Shown: piece after piece, positions 8,761 through 17,611 of the stretch
How positions within the stretch are numbered: position 1 is the first letter of the stretch
Layout of the letters: each line of letters begins with the position of its first letter
The notes under the pieces: model-generated
Databases searched by the model: none
What the model saw: the letters and a program-made list of their open reading frames with translations, nothing else
What the model was told of the DNA's origin: nothing
Origin: Halobacillus locisalis
GTDB lineage: Bacteria > Bacillota > Bacilli > Bacillales > Halobacillaceae
Assembly (NCBI RefSeq): GCF_013694105.1
Contig: NZ_JACEFG010000002.1
Coordinates: forward strand, 744,001 to 808,000
Direction: 5' to 3'
DNA length: 64,000 bases
Position numbers and translations under genes: made by a program

Positions 8761-9661
8761 CAATAGTTCAAACCACAAGTGGGTTGAAGTTTATAATGTT
8801 GTGCCAAATCCATTAAACCCTCGTAAAGACCATTCCGTAAAAAGCGAGGAATTACAAAAGATCATTAGTAACAGGGGATGGGAAGAAGGAGTTACAGCAT
8901 ACAAGCAGAATCAAGTGTATGTGATTCTGAGTGGCCACAGGAGATGGTATGCAGCTAGAGAGATGGGGATCAAACAAATACCCCTGTTCATTGTTGAGCG
9001 TCCCAAATCTAAACAAGAAGAAGTGGAACGTATTGCTGCATTGCAACAAGCTAAAGTAGATTGGACTGTTTATGAATGGGCTAAGTTTACTTATGAATGC
9101 TGGCTTCACTACGGTAAACCCCCAGTTTGGAAATTAGCTGAGGTAGTTAGCTTCAGAAAATTAACTCTTCAAAGGTACCTCCGCATTATACAATACTTTG
9201 ATCGTGAAGAAATTGAAGAAGGGTTAGAAGATCGCCAACTCAGTATTGATACTCTAACTGAGATAATAACTTGGATGAAGAAATGTAAAAAATATAATCC
9301 GCAGTTGACTGAAAGGTTAGGAGAATCATACATTCGACAAATCATGGTCAAAAAAGCCTTAAACAAAAAAGTCTCTAGAAACACTTTGTCCGGGGATTTC
9401 TTTGTTGAGAATGCAACAGAAGATCAATTAATGGACTTCCTTGTCATTGCAGCTAAGAGTTTAGTCCAAGCACAGTCAGAAATTCAACAACAGGGTAAAG
9501 AAGAAAGTCTATCTTTCAATACAGTCACGAGAAAGATGAAGTATATGGTTAAAGACCTTAACAATATACATCCTAAATCACAGAAAGATTGGGAGAACTA
9601 CGAAAAGACTGTATTGAATTTAGAAAGTGTCCTACAAGAAGCGAAAGCAAATATGAAATAA
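8753..9661 (+). CDS. ParB/Srx-fold protein, second paralogue
   Basis: The 302-aa protein is homologous to its upstream neighbour along its whole length: 'PLNPRKDHS' (20-28), 'ILSGHRRWYAARE' (SGHRR 60-64), 'VYEWAKFTYECWLHYGKPP' and a lysine-rich tail. ATG 8753 is chosen over an upstream start because AAAGGAGG (8734-8741) is well spaced from it; it overlaps the preceding stop by 8 bases, which implies translational coupling. The pair has diverged substantially, which points to an old duplication with separate roles rather than a recent copy. The function is unknown; DNA or nucleotide binding is the expected activity. Confidence 0.75.
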   Translation: MDNNSSNHKWVEVYNVVPNPLNPRKDHSVKSEELQKIISNRGWEEGVTAYKQNQVYVILSGHRRWYAAREMGIKQIPLFIVERPKSKQEEVERIAALQQAKVDWTVYEWAKFTYECWLHYGKPPVWKLAEVVSFRKLTLQRYLRIIQYFDREEIEEGLEDRQLSIDTLTEIITWMKKCKKYNPQLTERLGESYIRQIMVKKALNKKVSRNTLSGDFFVENATEDQLMDFLVIAAKSLVQAQSEIQQQGKEESLSFNTVTRKMKYMVKDLNNIHPKSQKDWENYEKTVLNLESVLQEAKANMK

Positions 9662-9753
9662 TCTTCTTTTTCTTTAAATGACTTTTACTAAATTGCTCTA
9701 CTATGATGATGGATGAGGAAGTTTATACTCAAACAAGAAGGTGGTGATGTGAA

Positions 9754-10926
9754 ATGACTATTACTAAAGAAAATTTACAGCATATCCAATTAGCGGAGCC
9801 TCTACAGCATTTATCAATTAGTGAGTTAAATGAGTTACTAGAAGACTATTACTCTCTTAAAGTCAAAGATGTTATTGAGAAATATAAGCTTTCAATTTCC
9901 CCTTCTTCCCTATACAATATTCTTCCTCCGCATGTGACAAGGTTTAGGTGTACTTATTGTGGTAAACAAATGTTACAAAAGAGGAAGACTAAATCCTCTT
10001 CACCTTTCGCAATTGATAAAGCACCTGTATGTCCAGTGTGTGCCTACGAGAATAGTAAGCGATGCAAGTGTTCTAAGTGTCTAGAAATTAGTAGGCAGCT
10101 TCAAATAGAAGAGAAAAGGATCAAAACACAATTAATCAATGCTGTACACTCATCGCCGATCCCTGTAGAAGAATTTGAACTTACCTTGACAACAAAGTAT
10201 TATCTGGCTGTGCTATTGAGATTGGGACTAAGTGAAGATATGAGCATTATATATCCAGTTCACTCATATCAACAAAAATTATCTCCTACACCAGAGTTGA
10301 ATAGGGAGGTGCTTATTTATTTAATTAATGAGAGAGTTATAACACCTGATCCTTCTTCTGAAATTCAAGCTTTTAGTAAAGAAAACTTCCCACGAAATTT
10401 CTATATCCATCAAGTACACTATCAATTAAATATTAGTCCCCCCGATGGAAATAAATCTGAAATGTACAAGAGGTTACTGTATCCTGAAAGAGAAATTTTT
10501 CTAGCAGATATTGATTGGAGCTATGACATGTGGATTAGAGTGGCTAAAGGAGAAGTATTAGAGTTCCTGGATTTTCAACTAAAGAAGTTGAACTTCGTCT
10601 TAAATTCGGGAGATAAAACTCATAAAGTCATTGAGAATCTACTTGAAAGTTATTCCACTGGGCAAATATGTTCTCTAATATATAGTGCTGTCAACAATGC
10701 TTCTCGGAGATATCAAGAAGGATCAATACCTAAGAAGCGAGCTGCCAACAGTGTTGTTACTTTAATGGAAAGCTATGGGGGAAAGGACGAAACTCAAAGT
10801 TGGGAAGTTCGCTCCTTTAGTAGGAATTATAATCTTACTGAATCTTCTATGAGTGAAGTTTTATTCAATAGTATCCTTAGAATTGGAGACTTGGGATTTC
10901 ATATTCCACCATCGCGTAACCTATAA
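9754..10926 (+). CDS. Zinc-cluster protein of unknown function in the ParB-helicase module
   Basis: The 390-aa protein begins with a helical region (residues 25-57) that could be a helix-turn-helix, then a seven-cysteine cluster: C66-x2-C69, C93-x2-C96, C104-x-C106-x2-C109, probably binding two zinc ions. The remaining 280 residues are mixed alpha/beta without a motif I recognise. AAGGTGGTGATG precedes the start. It lies 92 bases after the second ParB-like gene and about 100 bases before the helicase, same strand, with similar AT-rich composition. A DNA-binding or adaptor role is likely from the cluster, but no family can be named. Confidence 0.6.
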   Translation: MTITKENLQHIQLAEPLQHLSISELNELLEDYYSLKVKDVIEKYKLSISPSSLYNILPPHVTRFRCTYCGKQMLQKRKTKSSSPFAIDKAPVCPVCAYENSKRCKCSKCLEISRQLQIEEKRIKTQLINAVHSSPIPVEEFELTLTTKYYLAVLLRLGLSEDMSIIYPVHSYQQKLSPTPELNREVLIYLINERVITPDPSSEIQAFSKENFPRNFYIHQVHYQLNISPPDGNKSEMYKRLLYPEREIFLADIDWSYDMWIRVAKGEVLEFLDFQLKKLNFVLNSGDKTHKVIENLLESYSTGQICSLIYSAVNNASRRYQEGSIPKKRAANSVVTLMESYGGKDETQSWEVRSFSRNYNLTESSMSEVLFNSILRIGDLGFHIPPSRNL

Positions 10927-11063
10927 AGGCAGGGGGATTCCTATGCTTCTATTTTCATTACACAGGTAATACCAAGCGTAAATTGTGAACATAATTCAGT
11001 TCATAAAATTGGGAAGGAGTGCAAATATGAAAGAAAAAAACACAACATCAACCGACTATGTAA

Positions 11064-13343
11064 TTGGAAAAGTTACTAGATATATATACAAACTTCAATA
11101 ATCCTATGTCCCCCTATGTTATCTGTGAAGTACAAATACAAGAGACAAATATCAATACAGAGGGAGATAGTATAAGAGTGATTTTAAATATTGCTCCACC
11201 TGAAAAACAAACGCATGTATATAAATTTTTCGGATCTGTACAGGTAAACCGTAAGTATGGAGTCAACCTCAAATGTGACATGTATATCCGTAACATTCCA
11301 ATTGATTCCACGAATGTAGTAGATTTCTTAAGTTCAGGCCTGTTTCATGGTGTTAGAAGAAAGAGAGCTGAAAAAATTGTTGAAACGTTAGGGGAAGATT
11401 GCTTAATTCAAATAGTTAATGCTCCAGAAGTTTTACGTGAAGTAAAGGGCATACCAGAAAAAACAGTTTTAAGTATCCAAGATACAATTATTAGAAATTT
11501 GGGAATGCAAAGCATTATTACAAAACTTTATGAATGGAATATCTCTCTAAAGCGAGCACAAAACATCTATAAGTTGTTTGGTGATGCATCAGTTCAAAAA
11601 ATAACAGAAAACCCCTACGTCCTGGCTAATAATATATCAGGTATCGGCTTTCAAAAAGCAGATGAAATCGCTGATAAACTAAAAATACGTGGTGAGGACG
11701 GTCGTCGTATAAAGGGAGCAATTGAATATTGCCTTCACCAAATCTACGAAAGGTATGGAAGTACATTCGCGAAAAGAGACTATGTTATAAAAGTGGCTTC
11801 TCAAATATTATACAACCAAGATACTGTACATTACTCTTTAGACATTATAGAAGAAAACTTGAATGAGCTTGTAAATAAAGACGTACACAATATCGATGGT
11901 TTCATTACTGAGATTGGTCAAGTACGTCAAATGGATAACCGAATATACTTAGAAAAGTATTATCGATATGAAAAAGATATTGCAGAGAAACTTTCTTTAT
12001 TGCATCATCATGGAGAAGAATTAGCGATTGAATCGGTTGAAGACTTGATCAAACGTTATAATAGAATGAAAGAAGACTTATCATTTCAATTATCTGAAGA
12101 ACAAGATAAGTCTGTTCTTTTGTCGATGCTCAGTCATGTTGTTGTTATAACTGGAGGGCCTGGTACTGGGAAGAGCACAATTATTGAATCGATCTTGATG
12201 TTATATGATTTGATTCTTGACTTTGAAGACTTTGATGATTTTAAACGAAAAGTTATATTGTTAGCTCCAACTGGAAGGGCGGCAAAAAGAATGAAAGAGG
12301 TTACTGGGATCTCAGCCAATACAATTCATCACTTCATAAATTCACAGTCTCCAGATATACTTGAGAAATCTAGTCGATTATTTATTATTGACGAAATGTC
12401 GATGATGGATATAAGAACTATGAACCAATTTATGGATAAAGTTAAAAAGAATGATCGCATTATACTAGTTGGGGACAAAGAACAACTTCCTCCCATAAAC
12501 GCTGGTAATGTTTTTGAGGATATTATCATATCCAATGTTTTTCCTACGGTCGAGTTAACAAGAGTATTTCGTCAAAGTCAACAATCAGCTATTAACGAGT
12601 TAGCAAGTACAATTCGAAATGGTTCCATTTCGAATAAAGTAATAAAGACTAGTCAGGATGTAAAGTGGCTTGATAGAAGCCGAAATGAAATTGTCAGTAC
12701 AATATATACAGAGATTCTATCTAGACTTTCGCAAAACATACCATTTGATGACATTCAGATTATCGCCCCATCTCATAAGGGCGGGCAAGGGATTACATTT
12801 ATCAACAAGGCTATACAAGAAAGTTTAGTTGACCAAAAGATACCGTCAGACAAAGACTTTATACCAACAGGTTTCTGTAATAACTTATACAACTTTTATA
12901 TTGGGGATCGTGTGGTTCAATTGAAAAATAACAATGATAAAGAAGTGCTTAATGGTGAGTTAGGTAGAATTGTAGGTGTTGAAACACCAGTTGAACGTGT
13001 AGAAATTAATAATGAAACAAATGAAGAGGAAATCGTGTTAGGTCCACAGACGTTGGTAGTCCTATTTAATGAAAAAGAGATTTCATATTTCGAAGAAGAA
13101 ATGGATGAGCTAGCTCTCGCATATTGTTTTTCAGTCCATAAATCTCAGGGCTCAGAGTTTCCACATGTAATGCTACCTATCTCGGGTGCACATAGGGTTA
13201 TGATGAATCGTAATCTACTATATACAGCAATCACACGTGCCAAGAAGGAATTAACAATAATCGGAGAGTTAGAAGTTTTTATGCGCGGTATTGAAGAAAA
13301 ATCAAAACCACGCTATACCTTTTTAAAGGAATTGCTGATTTAG
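11064..13343 (+). CDS. RecD2-like SF1B helicase, 5' end frameshifted
   Basis: The 759-aa frame is a RecD2-type 5'-3' DNA helicase: helix-hairpin-helix repeats (~residues 85-210), Walker A 'GGPGTGKST' (~364), Walker B 'IIDEMSMMD' (~440), 'GDKEQLPP', and motif VI region 'SVHKSQGSEFP' (~690). It opens only at a TTG with no ribosome binding site, directly after an in-frame stop. A proper start exists at ATG 11027 (GGGAAGGAGT, 11011-11020), but that frame ends at 11101. Adding one TA to the (TA)4 tract at 11081-11088 would fuse the frames into a normal RecD2-like N-terminus reading GKVTRYIYTNFNNP. The gene is thus off by two bases, through slippage, decay or sequencing error. Confidence 0.85.
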   Translation: MEKLLDIYTNFNNPMSPYVICEVQIQETNINTEGDSIRVILNIAPPEKQTHVYKFFGSVQVNRKYGVNLKCDMYIRNIPIDSTNVVDFLSSGLFHGVRRKRAEKIVETLGEDCLIQIVNAPEVLREVKGIPEKTVLSIQDTIIRNLGMQSIITKLYEWNISLKRAQNIYKLFGDASVQKITENPYVLANNISGIGFQKADEIADKLKIRGEDGRRIKGAIEYCLHQIYERYGSTFAKRDYVIKVASQILYNQDTVHYSLDIIEENLNELVNKDVHNIDGFITEIGQVRQMDNRIYLEKYYRYEKDIAEKLSLLHHHGEELAIESVEDLIKRYNRMKEDLSFQLSEEQDKSVLLSMLSHVVVITGGPGTGKSTIIESILMLYDLILDFEDFDDFKRKVILLAPTGRAAKRMKEVTGISANTIHHFINSQSPDILEKSSRLFIIDEMSMMDIRTMNQFMDKVKKNDRIILVGDKEQLPPINAGNVFEDIIISNVFPTVELTRVFRQSQQSAINELASTIRNGSISNKVIKTSQDVKWLDRSRNEIVSTIYTEILSRLSQNIPFDDIQIIAPSHKGGQGITFINKAIQESLVDQKIPSDKDFIPTGFCNNLYNFYIGDRVVQLKNNNDKEVLNGELGRIVGVETPVERVEINNETNEEEIVLGPQTLVVLFNEKEISYFEEEMDELALAYCFSVHKSQGSEFPHVMLPISGAHRVMMNRNLLYTAITRAKKELTIIGELEVFMRGIEEKSKPRYTFLKELLI

Positions 13344-13491
13344 TATAAGAAGCACTGGGGACCCTTAGTAAACTTGCTACCCATATAAATGATGCTTTAC
13401 TATTCATCAGGTAAAGTATTGAATAAGCAAACAAGGATCTCTAAAAAACAGAAGAAAAGTTCATTATTTCTTTTTAATTGAGGAGAACTTT

Positions 13492-13644
13492 ATGAGTCAT
13501 AATGGACACGGGACGATTACATATAAGCACAACGTAGAAGAGACTTTACGGAGTGCGAATCTCTACACTTGGAAATTAAAATACTCTGATGATAAAAGGT
13601 TTTCTCTGTTGCTGAAGATGGGGCAATTGGTTGCAGCTAAATAA
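13492..13644 (+). CDS. Small hypothetical protein, 50 aa
   Basis: ATG 13492 is preceded by GAGGAG at 13480. The 50-aa product (MSHNGHGTITYKHNVEETLR...) is soluble, with a His-rich start and a lysine-rich end. It follows the helicase by 150 bases on the same strand and may be a late member of that module. I do not recognise the family. Confidence 0.4.
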   Translation: MSHNGHGTITYKHNVEETLRSANLYTWKLKYSDDKRFSLLLKMGQLVAAK

Positions 13645-13716
13645 TAATGAGGTTAAACTATAATTTGACAGAAACTAGACGTTTTTTGTTGTATTATTGA
13701 TTACAGGAGGGGAAAA

Positions 13717-14568
13717 GTGACGAATCATTTAACAAAGGGGATAAGCTTTGCTTATTTTACAGGAGCCGTAATTGCTCTTTTTTCAAATGCGTTAAATTCC
13801 ATATTCATCATTTTTGCAACTATTATTGCAACACTATTGGCTATTCCAGAACTGAAAAGGAAGAATAATGAAAAATTAAAACAATGGTGTGCAATTATTT
13901 CTGGTGTATTACTAATAATTCCATTTTTTATACTTAAGTTAGAAAGTGTGTCTAAATTGCTGCAACCTTTTTCAGATTCATTTACACTTTTGGGATTAGG
14001 GATTGTTGTGTACACAATTACTAAAAAACAAGAGCTAGAAGGAAGTTTGCACGAAGTAGCACAAAATCCATACGATAAGCAAGTAAACAACTATGCATAC
14101 TTGCAAGCTCATATGGCTAAATATGAATATGAAGTTGCTTTTGAGATTAGCCGATATATTGAAAAGATTGGACAGTATGATAGGTCAGTACTTGGGTGGG
14201 GGAAAGTTCATAATGGGTGGGCTAACTTGTATGATTGTTTGGCTAATCACTATTATCCTGAACATAGACAACCATTCTATGATAGCTATCTAAATGAGAA
14301 ATTTAAAGAATTTCTTGAAGTGTTTGGAAAGTCTTGTTCCAAATTTGGGGCTTTATCAAACCCTGATACTCACAAAGTTGTTGGCAGTATGGATATTTTT
14401 AATGTAGATCTTGATGTAATCTCGTTTTCTATTTTGCAAAATAATCATAGTCAAGAAAAGCTTGAAAGTGGAGTAAGTGACTTAAAAGAAGCATTAGAGA
14501 TATGGAAAGAAATCAAAGAATCTACATATTCAAGCTATGAAAGGTATAATGTCGATGACGTTGTATGA
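13717..14568 (+). CDS. Membrane protein with soluble C-terminal domain, unknown
   Basis: The start is GTG 13717 with AGGAGGGG six bases upstream. The 283-aa protein has three membrane segments in the first ~115 residues, then a ~170-residue cytoplasmic or extracellular domain with many aromatic residues (for example 'GWGKVHNGWANLYDCL'), probably helical. No family is recognised. It is the last gene before the REP-rich part of the window; a REP palindrome begins 13 bases after its stop. It shares the AT-rich composition of the helicase module to its left and may have arrived with it. Confidence 0.55.
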   Translation: MTNHLTKGISFAYFTGAVIALFSNALNSIFIIFATIIATLLAIPELKRKNNEKLKQWCAIISGVLLIIPFFILKLESVSKLLQPFSDSFTLLGLGIVVYTITKKQELEGSLHEVAQNPYDKQVNNYAYLQAHMAKYEYEVAFEISRYIEKIGQYDRSVLGWGKVHNGWANLYDCLANHYYPEHRQPFYDSYLNEKFKEFLEVFGKSCSKFGALSNPDTHKVVGSMDIFNVDLDVISFSILQNNHSQEKLESGVSDLKEALEIWKEIKESTYSSYERYNVDDVV

Positions 14569-14580
14569 TTAAATGATAAT

Positions 14581-14626
14581 GTGGACCGGTTCTCTTGTTT
14601 GGTTTTCAAACAAGAGAACCGGTCCT
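14581..14626. repeat. REP palindrome
   Basis: The arms ACCGGTTCTCTTGTTTG and CAAACAAGAGAACCGGT pair fully; both arms carry the same GGTCC-to-ACCGG change at the base. It is followed immediately by a copy of a symporter 3' end. Confidence 0.85.
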
Positions 14627-14629
14627 TTG

Positions 14630-14870
14630 TTAACTGGATTTCTCCAACAATACGTTCTCCTCATTCTCTTTAGGTGTAACCACACTTACACAACACCCAT
14701 GATGACAAAGGCGGCAGCTGCACTGAAGAACATGGCGATAAAGATATTGCCAATCAAGTTGAGCGTTGTAAACGCGACATATAAGGAAGCGCCCGTAACG
14801 ACGGCCGCGATAGCGCCGTATTGATTGGCGCGGTTCCAGAAATACCCGAGCGTGATGGGTGCGATATGAT
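14630..14870 (-). pseudogene. Symporter 3'-end remnant, copy 1
   Basis: On the minus strand these ~240 bases match the C-terminus of the intact symporter at 22934-24433 ('PITLGYFWNRANQYGAIAA', 'NIFIAMFFSAAAAF'), with substitutions and a frameshift near the end (after 'IMGVV'). The match stops abruptly near 14870, so the 5' three quarters of the gene are missing. Like the intact gene and a second remnant at 18645-18811, it lies directly beside a REP palindrome. Confidence 0.85.
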
Positions 14871-14901
14871 GGTGCCTGACCTCCGCCACGTTTAAGAATC
14901 T

Positions 14902-14915
14902 CGGGGACGGTTCCT
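14902..14915. repeat. Lone REP left arm
   Basis: CGGGGACGGTTCCT occurs without a partner arm, just beyond the symporter remnant. Confidence 0.5.
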
Positions 14916-15053
14916 GTACTTCCTAAGCATATAAATTATACATAATTGTTCTATATGTAAAGATTTGAACAATCGGAAGGTAGGTCTCTATAAAAAGAAG
15001 CAAAGTTCATTTTGTAATATCAACCAAAAGATCTAATTTTGCTTCATGATACA

Positions 15054-15090
15054 CAGGGACGGGACTAGAAGAAGCACTAGAACCGTCCCT
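15054..15090. repeat. Degenerate REP-like palindrome
   Basis: CAGGGACGGGACTAG...CACTAGAACCGTCCCTG: the outer parts still pair, the inner parts have drifted. The right half also resembles the GAAGCGC-type element seen at 19939. Confidence 0.5.
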
Positions 15091-15213
15091 GCTCTTACGT
15101 CGCAATTAAATGTAACTCTTTCACCCTTCTCTGTAATAATTAAAAAATCTTGGACATTTCTATAATATGACTCGTATGAGCTAATAGATAATGAATGGTT
15201 ATCGGCGTCATGA

Positions 15214-15270
15214 AACAAAAAAAACACCCCGATTATGGGCATTTTTTAACAATGTCCATAATTCGGGGTA
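15214..15270 (-). terminator. Terminator of the LtaS-like gene
   Basis: Read leftward, CCCCGAATTATGGACA pairs with TGCCCATAATCGGGG, followed by eight T residues. It lies 35 bases past the stop codon of the leftward gene ending at 15305. Confidence 0.85.
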
Positions 15271-15304
15271 TAGCTCAGAAAGGTGACTCATCTCTTTTAC
15301 ACTT

Positions 15305-16861
15305 TTAGTCTTCCTTATTTGCTTCTTCTAACAATTCCACATAATCATCTTGTAGAATCCTCGTGTTGTAGAAGCTGGAATTTGCTTCTAATTCTTCAGA
15401 AACATGCTTTGTTCCGTATTTTTCTAGTAAGGTTTCACGATCTGAATAAAGGTTTGTTCCTAAGCCCAAGCGGTCTCCTTCAATAGTGACCCCTATACTT
15501 GATAGGATTGTAGGATAAAAATCCAGTGGAGAGAATATCCGGTTCTTATCATTGGTAAGAGGATCAACTTTTGAATTGATAAATGCGTTATATAAAGTCC
15601 TTTGATATCCTTCATCTAAATGTTTAGGGAAATATTCGCCACCTTGCATACTGAGATGATCCCCAATGATGACCAATGTTGTATTATCATAAAAATCTTG
15701 CTGTTTTAGCCAGTTTACAAAATCATCTACTTGTTTGGATGAGTAAGCGTACACATTTTCGTATTGGGTATCATAATTGTTTTTTGTTTCGCCCTCTACG
15801 TATCCGTCATGGGCATGTGTATTAGCTGTTAGAAAGGTGAAACTGAAAGGCTCTTCTTGCCCTGCTAACGTTGTGACTTCTTCTTTTGCCCATTTGAACA
15901 AGTCGCTGTCATCAAACCCCCACCACACTTGCTCATCTCTACTCATCTTTCCTTCTTTAATGGCCGTATGCACATCAAAAATTTTGTAACCTCCATGAGT
16001 TTCATATAGAGTTTTACGACCGCCAAACTTTGCATCAGAGCCGAACATAGCAGATAAGTTGTACTCTTCTTCACTTAATACGTCACCTAGAGTATAAGCA
16101 CCACTAAGAAATTCACCAGTTGAATTATAATAGTTTTGACCTACAGGTATTTTTAAAGGGAGGCCGGATGTAGTCGCAACTAGCGATGCTACTGTCCACT
16201 CTGTACCTGGAAGAGGAAGTGCCCCGCCTATTTGATCATTATTAGAAAAGTTCGTGTTGTTTTGAGCTAAATCAGTTAATTCAGGGATTACATTATAATC
16301 CCATCCTCCGCCATTTTCTTGGTCAATAAAGGAGTTTTCCATAGATTCCAGATACAGAACAATCAAGTTCCTCTTTTCTTCTGGAAACGTAATCGATACA
16401 TCCTCCCCATTTACATAATGATTCTCAATAAAAGGGGAATAATCCGTTAACCGATCAATATAATCATCTACTCCCAGCATCTTATATACAGAGAATAAAC
16501 AAAGAATAGTGACCGAAAAAGCGTAAACGAATCTTAATTTTTTTAAAGGGAACAGATGTATACGAAAGAATTTCTTTCTGACGTTCACTGTGAGAATATT
16601 ATCGGTCCTTGTGAATCGTATAACAGGGATTATTAATAGAGTGGATATGATCAAGAATGGTAAAAGCATATTTGTAATGGCAGTGATAATGACATCGTCA
16701 GAAGTTCCCTCGACCCCATTCCCCATATAAAATAGCATTTCATCAATGTTTTGGTCCGGAAAGCTCTCCGTTATATAATTTGTTAGACTGAATAAAAGCG
16801 AAGATAGAATCAATAGTAATACCGTTAAGAAAGTAATACTGCGTTTAATTATTTTTTTCAT
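15305..16861 (-). CDS. LTA synthase/OpgB-like alkaline-phosphatase-superfamily membrane enzyme
   Basis: The ~518-aa protein has about four N-terminal membrane segments and a large extracellular sulfatase-type domain: 'VLYLESMENSF' (metal ligand Glu), 'PGTEWTVASLVATTSG' (nucleophile Thr region) and 'IIGDHLSMQGG' (metal-binding Asp-His). This is the architecture of phosphoglycerol transferases that build lipoteichoic acid or modify glycans. ATG 16861 is preferred; a TTG at 16873 is possible. It overlaps the 107-aa membrane protein gene upstream by 17 bases, so the two are co-translated. It is shorter than typical LtaS (~640 aa) and closer to the OpgB-like branch; the acceptor is unknown. Confidence 0.8.
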   Translation of the reverse strand: MKKIIKRSITFLTVLLLILSSLLFSLTNYITESFPDQNIDEMLFYMGNGVEGTSDDVIITAITNMLLPFLIISTLLIIPVIRFTRTDNILTVNVRKKFFRIHLFPLKKLRFVYAFSVTILCLFSVYKMLGVDDYIDRLTDYSPFIENHYVNGEDVSITFPEEKRNLIVLYLESMENSFIDQENGGGWDYNVIPELTDLAQNNTNFSNNDQIGGALPLPGTEWTVASLVATTSGLPLKIPVGQNYYNSTGEFLSGAYTLGDVLSEEEYNLSAMFGSDAKFGGRKTLYETHGGYKIFDVHTAIKEGKMSRDEQVWWGFDDSDLFKWAKEEVTTLAGQEEPFSFTFLTANTHAHDGYVEGETKNNYDTQYENVYAYSSKQVDDFVNWLKQQDFYDNTTLVIIGDHLSMQGGEYFPKHLDEGYQRTLYNAFINSKVDPLTNDKNRIFSPLDFYPTILSSIGVTIEGDRLGLGTNLYSDRETLLEKYGTKHVSEELEANSSFYNTRILQDDYVELLEEANKED

Positions 16862-17168
16862 TCTTTGACTCAACTTTCATATTAAATGTGACATTCAACT
16901 CGATAAACCTGTATAGGGTTGCTACGATTATCGAAATGATTGTGGCTAAAACACTATATTTCATAGTGAATGCGATAGAGAATAAGAGACTCTTCGTATC
17001 TAATATGTAAACGAGAAGTGCGTAAAGTGCGGCATTGGTAATGAGAGAGAATAAAACGAATAGACTGAATGTTTCATACCACGTCGTTCTTTTCTGTTTT
17101 ACTTTCGTATAGAAAAAAACCGAGATAATAGAAGGCATAATTAATGCCATAATTTCATTGAATAACAT
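16845..17168 (-). CDS. Small four-helix membrane protein coupled to LtaS-like gene
   Basis: The 107-aa protein has three to four membrane segments and a charged tail (VESKNEKNN). Its 3' end overlaps the start of the LtaS-like gene. I do not recognise a family; the coupling suggests a partner or chaperone for the neighbouring enzyme, for example in presenting a lipid substrate. AAAGGGTGATC lies ahead of the ATG. Confidence 0.55.
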   Translation of the reverse strand: MLFNEIMALIMPSIISVFFYTKVKQKRTTWYETFSLFVLFSLITNAALYALLVYILDTKSLLFSIAFTMKYSVLATIISIIVATLYRFIELNVTFNMKVESKNEKNN

Positions 17169-17611
17169 CTGATCACCCTTTAATGAAAGTGGAATAATGA
17201 ATGGAAAGAGCAGTTCTATAAACTTTTATTTTATAAATGGAATAGGGCATAATCCTAACTTGTTAGACGAAGGGTAATGTAATACTCAAGGGGATTATTA
17301 AAACTATTCTATCTTTATGGTATGTTAAGATAATGTAAATTTCAAATTAAGCCAATGTAAATTTAATTCGGTGCCTGCCCCGCACTACGTTATAACAAAA
17401 TACAGAATCGAAAAAAGCAAAGTCAATGATGTATCGTTGACTTTGCTTTTTTCGATGAGTTCTTTACTGGGCCCGAAACATGACTCGAATCATTGTGGGA
17501 TTATTTGATATTATTTACATTAAATAGTAATGTGTAGGTAGTTTAGTGGTAATTAATGGATGTTATTTGCAAACTGCACAGTCACGACTACATAATTGGA
17601 GTGAAAAGCAA
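17169..17611. other. Divergent intergenic region
   Basis: The region separates the leftward membrane-enzyme pair from the rightward LCP gene. It contains a half GTGCCTGCCCC repeat (17371) and a strong bidirectional hairpin (17409-17454). Promoters for both directions should lie here, but I cannot assign boxes with confidence. Confidence 0.45.
17409..17454. terminator. Bidirectional hairpin
   Basis: CGAAAAAAGCAAAGTCAA pairs perfectly with TTGACTTTGCTTTTTTCG around a 10-base loop, giving T-runs on both strands. No complete gene ends here, so it may be the leftover of a deleted gene. Confidence 0.75.
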
